Positions 23,953-28,146 of a stretch of 28,146 nucleotides of DNA are shown here, piece by piece (the first letter of the stretch is position 1; each line of letters opens with the position of its first letter). The stretch is from a bacterium (GTDB lineage Bacteria > SM23-31 > JAUVVT01). A model generated the notes under the pieces. It was not told the DNA's origin, searched no databases, and saw only the letters and a list, made by a program, of their open reading frames with translations. The stretch covers positions 1 to 28,146 of the forward strand of contig JAUWXV010000021.1 in assembly GCA_030616165.1 (NCBI GenBank). The letters run 5' to 3'. A program made the position numbers and the translations under genes.

Positions 23953-24199
23953 GGAGCCTATCTTAAATGATGGGATTTTTTTTGGGGGATTTTGTTTAGA
24001 TTTTGTGGGAAAAATGTGCCAAAATTCCCATTTTTCCCATATATGTGAGTTTCTGGGAATTTTGTGTCAGGGTTAATTTGTTTATAATCAAGGATTAAAG
24101 GTAATATTTAGTTAAAAAAAACCAGATTTTTTTGGGGGATTTTTATAATTTTATATTTTTTGATTTTCATTTTAATTTAATAATACAAAAAAATAGTGA

Positions 24200-24233
24200 G
24201 GACAGAACCCACAGGGCAAGCAATGTTCTGTCC
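24200..24233. repeat. REP-like palindrome
   Basis: GGACAGAAC (24200-24208) and GTTCTGTCC (24225-24233) form a 9-bp perfect stem over a 16-base loop, and the stem is GC-richer than its surroundings. It looks like one unit of a dispersed intergenic palindromic repeat, but only one copy lies in the window. Confidence 0.5.
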
Positions 24234-24274
24234 CTACAGGCAATATAAATACATATCAAAAGACTTAATACCTC

Positions 24275-24284
24275 ACGCCGGCGT
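24275..24284. repeat. 10-bp perfect GC palindrome
   Basis: ACGCCGGCGT reads the same on both strands and stands out in a very AT-rich stretch 37 bases past the stop of the HTH gene. It could be a protein-binding site or the remnant of another dispersed repeat. Confidence 0.35.
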
Positions 24285-24320
24285 TATTATGTATATATTT
24301 ATTTTAAAATTACAAATTTT

Positions 24321-24704
24321 TTAAATGGAATTTCCATTTTTAAGTTTTTTGTTTTGTACACTAATTCGGGCTAAATTGATTAACTGGTCAGGAGTCAATT
24401 CTTCTGATTTTTTAACGGCGTCATATCTTTCGAGATAGAGTTTTATTGCTCTTACATCTCCCTGACGAGCCTTTTCAAATAAAGCGACCTCTAATTCGTG
24501 TATTTGTTCTTCGTTTTCCACAGCATTTTCTTCTTCAGCGAGGTCCAAGAGTTTTTCATCCCTGAGCCACCTGTAAAATGTTGATTTGCTTATATCGAGT
24601 TCTTTCATAATTTTTACCGAATCGGGTTTTTTATAATTTATTGTTTTTAAGAAACCGACAAATTTTCTCTTTTGAGGAGAAAGTTTTTGTTTATTATGGT
24701 TCAT
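24321..24704 (-). CDS. phBC6A51-like HTH protein, terminase-small-subunit type
   Basis: 127 residues. The N-terminal half, LSPQKRKFVGFLKTINYKKPDSVKIMKELDISKSTFYRWLRDEKLLDLAEEE, has the shape of the phBC6A51 helix-turn-helix family found in phage terminase small subunits and transposon-linked proteins; SKSTFYRWL is the recognition helix. The second half, VALFEKARQGDVRAIKLYLERY, is the conserved segment that follows the HTH in terminase small subunits (KARxGDxxAIKxxLER). No large terminase, portal or other phage gene is present, so this is either a stranded phage gene or a domesticated DNA-binding protein. No Shine-Dalgarno sequence precedes the ATG. Two palindromic boxes lie 51-99 bases upstream. 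Confidence 0.72.
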   Translation of the reverse strand: MNHNKQKLSPQKRKFVGFLKTINYKKPDSVKIMKELDISKSTFYRWLRDEKLLDLAEEENAVENEEQIHELEVALFEKARQGDVRAIKLYLERYDAVKKSEELTPDQLINLARISVQNKKLKNGNSI

Positions 24705-24754
24705 AAGTAATTAATATACAGAATATTATATTTATTTAAAACATGTAAACAGAT

Positions 24755-24803
24755 GTTATTTTATATAATAACAATTATAGTATTAGTTATATATAAATAT
24801 AAC
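24755..24803. promoter_or_regulatory. Two GTTAT-N8-ATAAC boxes upstream of the HTH gene
   Basis: GTTATTTTATATAATAAC (24755-24772) and GTTATATATAAATATAAC (24786-24803) share the form GTTAT-N8-ATAAC. Their centres are 31 bases apart, about three helical turns, so two dimers would sit on the same face of the DNA. They lie upstream of the HTH gene starting at 24704, which suggests an operator for autoregulation or for phage-type control. Confidence 0.5.
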
Positions 24804-24860
24804 AAATTTATCGGGGGAAGTCAAGGATTATTTTTATGGGAGTTAAAATAAAAGATGAAC

Positions 24861-24904
24861 CACAGAGGGCACAGAGAAAAAAGAAAGAAAGAGAGAACAC
24901 AGAG
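24861..24904 (+). repeat. CACAGAG-type purine-rich repeat
   Basis: CACAGAG occurs at 24861-24867, 24870-24876 and 24898-24904 within a purine-rich stretch beginning GAACCACAGAGGGCACAGAG. Sequences of this kind are scattered in intergenic regions of many environmental bacterial genomes and give spurious NHRGHRE-type translations. Confidence 0.5.
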
Positions 24905-25119
24905 AGAGGAAGATGTTGGAAAAGAGTTCAATTATAAGGAATGGATTGACGCAGGTATATATGTAAATATATGGAATGAGCAAAGTAAAGATGTTTCCTG
25001 GTGCCTGGTTTGTAATCTGGTATGTTTTGTTTATGGTAAGATTGGTGTAAATGGTTATGTTGTTTGAATGGGTGTGGGGTAACTGAATTTAATAAAATAG
25101 ATTAATGATTAAAATACTT

Positions 25120-28100
25120 CTAAATTATTTTTTGTGCTTTGATCCAGGTATCTAAGGTAAAGTTAAAAGAATTTACAATATTAGGAAGTACTAAAGGTGA
25201 AAATATTTTATTTTTTTTATTTTTAATATTAGTTATTATAAAATTTTTATGGCGTTCAGAAGTAATGGAATTTAAAATTGTATTAGTCCAAGTTACCTTA
25301 GAATTTAAAGGAATACTTTCAATCCAAAGCCATTTTAAAAAATAAATTGTCAAAATTATTAATCTATTCACATCATTGTCTTTATGCCTCAAAGAGTTGA
25401 AAGGAATAAGACTACGTTCATTCGGGAAGAAACTTGTAGAATCTACAGCGGTAATAAGTGTTTTAACGGTAATTGATATAAAATGATAATTAAGAGAAAG
25501 AAGACTAATCAATAATTCATTGTATTTTTTTTCTGTGATGAAATTTTTTTTCAAAAGAACTTCAAGTAATGGCTGAATACTAAATACTTTCACATTAAAC
25601 TCATTTTCCGCTAATATTTTTATAAAAAAATCATCAACATATAATGTTATAGACCTAGATTGGCTCTCAAGTATTGGTTCCATAACTTCATTTCCCAAAA
25701 TTTTTATTAGTTTCTTTATCTTATCATCATTAATTTTACTATGTCTTTTTATACTTTTTCCGATAATTCTTACTTTGTCATTGCTTTTAATAAAATTAAC
25801 TATATCTTCAAGAAAAGTTATTTCTTTTCTTATATATTCTGGAGAAATATCTATTGTATATATTTCACCTCCACTAGTTACTAATGAGGTATAACCATGT
25901 TTAACCATAATATTTTTTAAAGAAATTAATTTTTGAAATTCATCAAAAACGGATTGACATATGTAAATTTCATTAAAAACTTTTGGCAATAATTCTAATA
26001 GATTTAATTTTTTAAGTGTTAATAATGAAATAATATCTATAACAATTGATGTCGATTTATCTGCAATATCTCTTTCATTTTGATATTCGATAGTTTGACC
26101 TGATGATATCCATAATTTTAACATTTTGTGAGAAGTAATAAAAGACCATGTTGTAATTATATCTTTACCCAACGAATGTGCAAAAAAACCAAGTGGTAAT
26201 CGGTCACTGTTATAAATTCTTTCCACTTCTTCAATTCTATTAGATTTTGTTTCAAGAAGATTTTCTATTTCAGCTTTGAACTTTTTAGGATCTTTAGAAA
26301 TTGTATATTTTTCAAGACCTTTATTATCTGGGAATCTTTTATTAAAATTATTTATGGTATCTTGGAATAATGTTATATATTTATTATTTATTTTAGATAA
26401 ATTATTTTCAGAATGTAAAAATGTGCCAAAATAATGTAGGTGCAAGTTTGGATCTTTGGGGTCCTTTTTTAATGCTTTATAAGCTAATTCCAAAGAATCC
26501 TCAAATTTGCCATAATGAGAATAAACAGAACTGATAAATGCGAGATCTTGAGCAGAACCATTAAGTCTTTTTTCAGCTAATCTAAGTGCATCAACAGCTT
26601 CATTAACTTTTCCGAGCCTAAATAAGCAATTTCCATAATTCATTAAATAATTAATTTTATTAGGATATTTTTGGTATAATATTTTAAAAATTACGCTTGC
26701 TGGGTCATAATTTTCTAATTTAAAAAAAATAGCCCCTTCTAGTTCTATATAAAAATCATCGTAAAAATGGATTTCTTTTATTTTTTGACATAATTTAAAG
26801 CACTTTTCAAATTGATTAGAATTATACAAAGAAGATAAGTATCTTTTTAAAATTTCATCATTAATATATATACTGCAAAGAGATTCATATAATTTTGCAG
26901 CTTTTTTAAAATCATTTTTTTCTCTTCTATCACATAAAATATCAGCAAGTAAGATTTTAATTAGTAATTTTGTTTTATTTTTTGACTTTTTAAAAGCATT
27001 ATCTAAAATATTAATTGCTTCATCATACTTTCCTAACAATCTTAAATGTTTTGCCTTTGCTAAAATGATTTCCGGTATAAATCCAAATTGTTTTTCAAAT
27101 TCATCTAATTTATCTTCTGATTTCTTTGTCTGAATGTTTTTGTCATATGCATCAATTAAAAGATTATGAAATATAAAATCTGGAAATTTAAGGTTTTGTT
27201 TTTTTATTTCATCTTCAAGAATGGGGATAGCATTTTGAGGATTTCCCATAAAAATATTAATTTGAGATTCTATTAATTTAGGTTCAGAATCTTCAGGTTT
27301 AAGTCTTTTAAATTGTTGAAGGTATTTTAATGCACTATTATAATTACCATTTGCTGTTAAGGTTAAAATTAAATTTCTAAGTATTTCTGGGTCTTCATTT
27401 AATAATTCATTTGCATTGATAAAATCTGACTCACCTTTTTCAAAATCACATATTAAAACATATATAAGACCTCTGTTAGAATAAGCTTTTGAGAGAATAC
27501 CTTTTTGTTCTTTTTCATCAAAATCATTTATAACCTTAGACAATTGTTCTAATGCAGTATTTATATATTTATAATTATTTTCTGTAATTTTTTTATTGTT
27601 TTTTAATAAATTCTGTATAGAAGAAATAACAATATCTCCATACAATAAATACGCAGCAAAATAATTTGGCTTATTTTTTATAACTTCATCTATACTTTTC
27701 AATGCTGATTGGAAGTCATTTAATTTACTTTCCACGAATGATTTTATATATAGAATATCAGATTCTTTATTTAAATCTTCATCTTGAAAAAGATTAATTG
27801 CTTCTTGAGGTTTATTATCTAATACTAATAAATTTGCTTTAATATCTATAGATTGAATATTCTTAGGATTTATTTTCAATGCTTTATCTATGATTTCTAA
27901 ACCTTCAGAAAATGTACCTTCAAATAAATGTATTAATGCTTTGTATTGTAATTTTCTTTCTTCATATTTACAATTTTTAATAGATTCAATTAAATATGGA
28001 ATAGCCTTTTCTTGTTCAAAAAAAGAATTTATATAAGTTTGAGCTATATAAACATTAGCTGAATATAAAATCTCTTTATCTTCAGAGCTTTGTACTTTTA

Positions 28101-28146
28101 ATTGTCTAATTAGATTGATTGCCTTATTTCTTGCAGAATAATTTTT
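25120..28146 (-). CDS. Large TPR-PIN protein (TPR-GreAB-C-PIN-like), 5' end missing
   Basis: The frame is open from the window edge to the stop, so at least 1008 residues are encoded and the true start lies beyond 28146. A TTG at 27879 is not a credible start, because the TPR pattern continues upstream of it (ALIHLFEGTFSEGLEIIDKALKI). About 600 residues of tetratricopeptide-like repeats follow (for example AYSNRGLIYVLICDFEKGESD, and NYLMNYGNCLFRLGKVNEA ahead of VDALRLAEKRL). Next comes a linker with IYNSDRLPLGFFAHSLGKDI and a C-terminal PIN-like nuclease domain. Candidate metal-binding acids are D in SIVIDIISLL (codon 26037-26035), D/E in SVFDEFQKL (25944-25939) and DD in LYVDDFFIKIL (25635-25630), followed by FSIQPLLEVLL. 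This order matches the TPR-GreAB-C-PIN conflict proteins, but no clear GreA/GreB C-terminal domain is seen. A role as an RNase effector in defence is inference. Confidence 0.72.
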   Translation of the reverse strand, partial: KNYSARNKAINLIRQLKVQSSEDKEILYSANVYIAQTYINSFFEQEKAIPYLIESIKNCKYEERKLQYKALIHLFEGTFSEGLEIIDKALKINPKNIQSIDIKANLLVLDNKPQEAINLFQDEDLNKESDILYIKSFVESKLNDFQSALKSIDEVIKNKPNYFAAYLLYGDIVISSIQNLLKNNKKITENNYKYINTALEQLSKVINDFDEKEQKGILSKAYSNRGLIYVLICDFEKGESDFINANELLNEDPEILRNLILTLTANGNYNSALKYLQQFKRLKPEDSEPKLIESQINIFMGNPQNAIPILEDEIKKQNLKFPDFIFHNLLIDAYDKNIQTKKSEDKLDEFEKQFGFIPEIILAKAKHLRLLGKYDEAINILDNAFKKSKNKTKLLIKILLADILCDRREKNDFKKAAKLYESLCSIYINDEILKRYLSSLYNSNQFEKCFKLCQKIKEIHFYDDFYIELEGAIFFKLENYDPASVIFKILYQKYPNKINYLMNYGNCLFRLGKVNEAVDALRLAEKRLNGSAQDLAFISSVYSHYGKFEDSLELAYKALKKDPKDPNLHLHYFGTFLHSENNLSKINNKYITLFQDTINNFNKRFPDNKGLEKYTISKDPKKFKAEIENLLETKSNRIEEVERIYNSDRLPLGFFAHSLGKDIITTWSFITSHKMLKLWISSGQTIEYQNERDIADKSTSIVIDIISLLTLKKLNLLELLPKVFNEIYICQSVFDEFQKLISLKNIMVKHGYTSLVTSGGEIYTIDISPEYIRKEITFLEDIVNFIKSNDKVRIIGKSIKRHSKINDDKIKKLIKILGNEVMEPILESQSRSITLYVDDFFIKILAENEFNVKVFSIQPLLEVLLKKNFITEKKYNELLISLLSLNYHFISITVKTLITAVDSTSFFPNERSLIPFNSLRHKDNDVNRLIILTIYFLKWLWIESIPLNSKVTWTNTILNSITSERHKNFIITNIKNKKNKIFSPLVLPNIVNSFNFTLDTWIKAQKII

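Larger units (their letters stand above)
23953..24320. other. Non-coding, hairpin- and repeat-rich segment
   Basis: A stretch of 368 bases without a convincing gene on either strand. The word TTTTTTTGGGGGATTTT occurs at 23977-23993 and 24127-24143, bracketing about 130 bases. Between the copies, TGGGAAAAATG (24006-24016) pairs with CATTTTTCCCA (24029-24039), while AAAATTCCCA (24021-24030) can pair with TGGGAATTTT (24054-24063); the two hairpins overlap and exclude each other. Further right come the REP-like and GC palindromes listed separately. Confidence 0.6.
24705..25119. other. Gap between the TPR-PIN gene and the HTH gene
   Basis: A stretch of 415 bases holding the paired boxes at 24755-24803 and the CACAGAG repeat at 24861-24904. 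A plus-strand frame at 24855-25067 is read through that repeat and matches no family I know; I do not regard it as a gene. No clear terminator follows the TPR-PIN stop at 25120. Confidence 0.5.

Noticed and set aside
24855-25067. Plus-strand frame starting MNHRGHREKRKK
   Set aside because: The first part is the translation of a purine-rich CACAGAG repeat, a common artefact. The remainder matches no family I know, including the GxxExxY proteins often found beside such repeats.
25120-27879. TPR-PIN gene beginning at the TTG at 27879
   Set aside because: The frame is open and TPR-like all the way from the window edge at 28146, so the TTG is internal.

Overview
This AT-rich 28-kb window reads as the chromosome of an uncultivated or poorly characterised Gram-negative-type bacterium. 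The basis is thin: an exported SPOR-domain protein, a long six-domain S1 with a Lys/Glu-rich tail, bacterial aminoacyl-tRNA synthetases, and ScpA/ScpB, SmpB and RecD2. I cannot name a phylum from the sequence alone. From 119 to 23312 every protein gene lies on the minus strand. After 23312 the character changes to an accessory region with a tRNA, a small nuclease gene, repeats, a phage-like DNA-binding protein and a very large TPR-PIN protein.

Right to left, in the direction of transcription, the core region is: smpB, tyrS, an NlpC/P60 cell-wall hydrolase and an HNH nuclease (23312-19777). Next comes a translation and chromosome-segregation cluster, trpS-scpA-scpB-rluB-rpsA-mtaB-miaB (19597-11789), which ends in a clear hairpin terminator at 11701-11728. 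It is followed by the SPOR protein and the RecD2 helicase, then a decayed hicB antitoxin remnant and endonuclease V. A sodium:solute symporter with a small two-helix membrane partner follows, then a metallo-beta-lactamase-fold hydrolase, a two-helix K+ channel with a cytoplasmic RCK module, Mrp, a Crp-like regulator, a SufT/MIP18-like protein and a ThiI-like PP-loop tRNA sulfurtransferase.

Sulfur and Fe-S chemistry recurs across the window. Mrp and the SufT-like protein are Fe-S maturation factors. MiaB and MtaB are [4Fe-4S] methylthiotransferases that act on tRNA position 37. The ThiI-like protein should thiolate tRNA.

The accessory end (23477-28146) holds the most unusual material. An intact tRNA-Leu(CAG) is followed by a GIY-YIG nuclease ORF whose last codons run into a broken second copy of the same tRNA. 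The two copies share a perfect 53-bp 3' repeat. Beyond this lie a hairpin-rich non-coding cassette bracketed by direct repeats, a REP-like palindrome, a phBC6A51/terminase-small-subunit-like HTH protein with two GTTAT-N8-ATAAC boxes upstream, and a TPR-PIN protein of at least 1008 residues that runs off the window. That last protein resembles the TPR-GreAB-C-PIN conflict-system proteins, although I see no clear GreAB-C domain in it.
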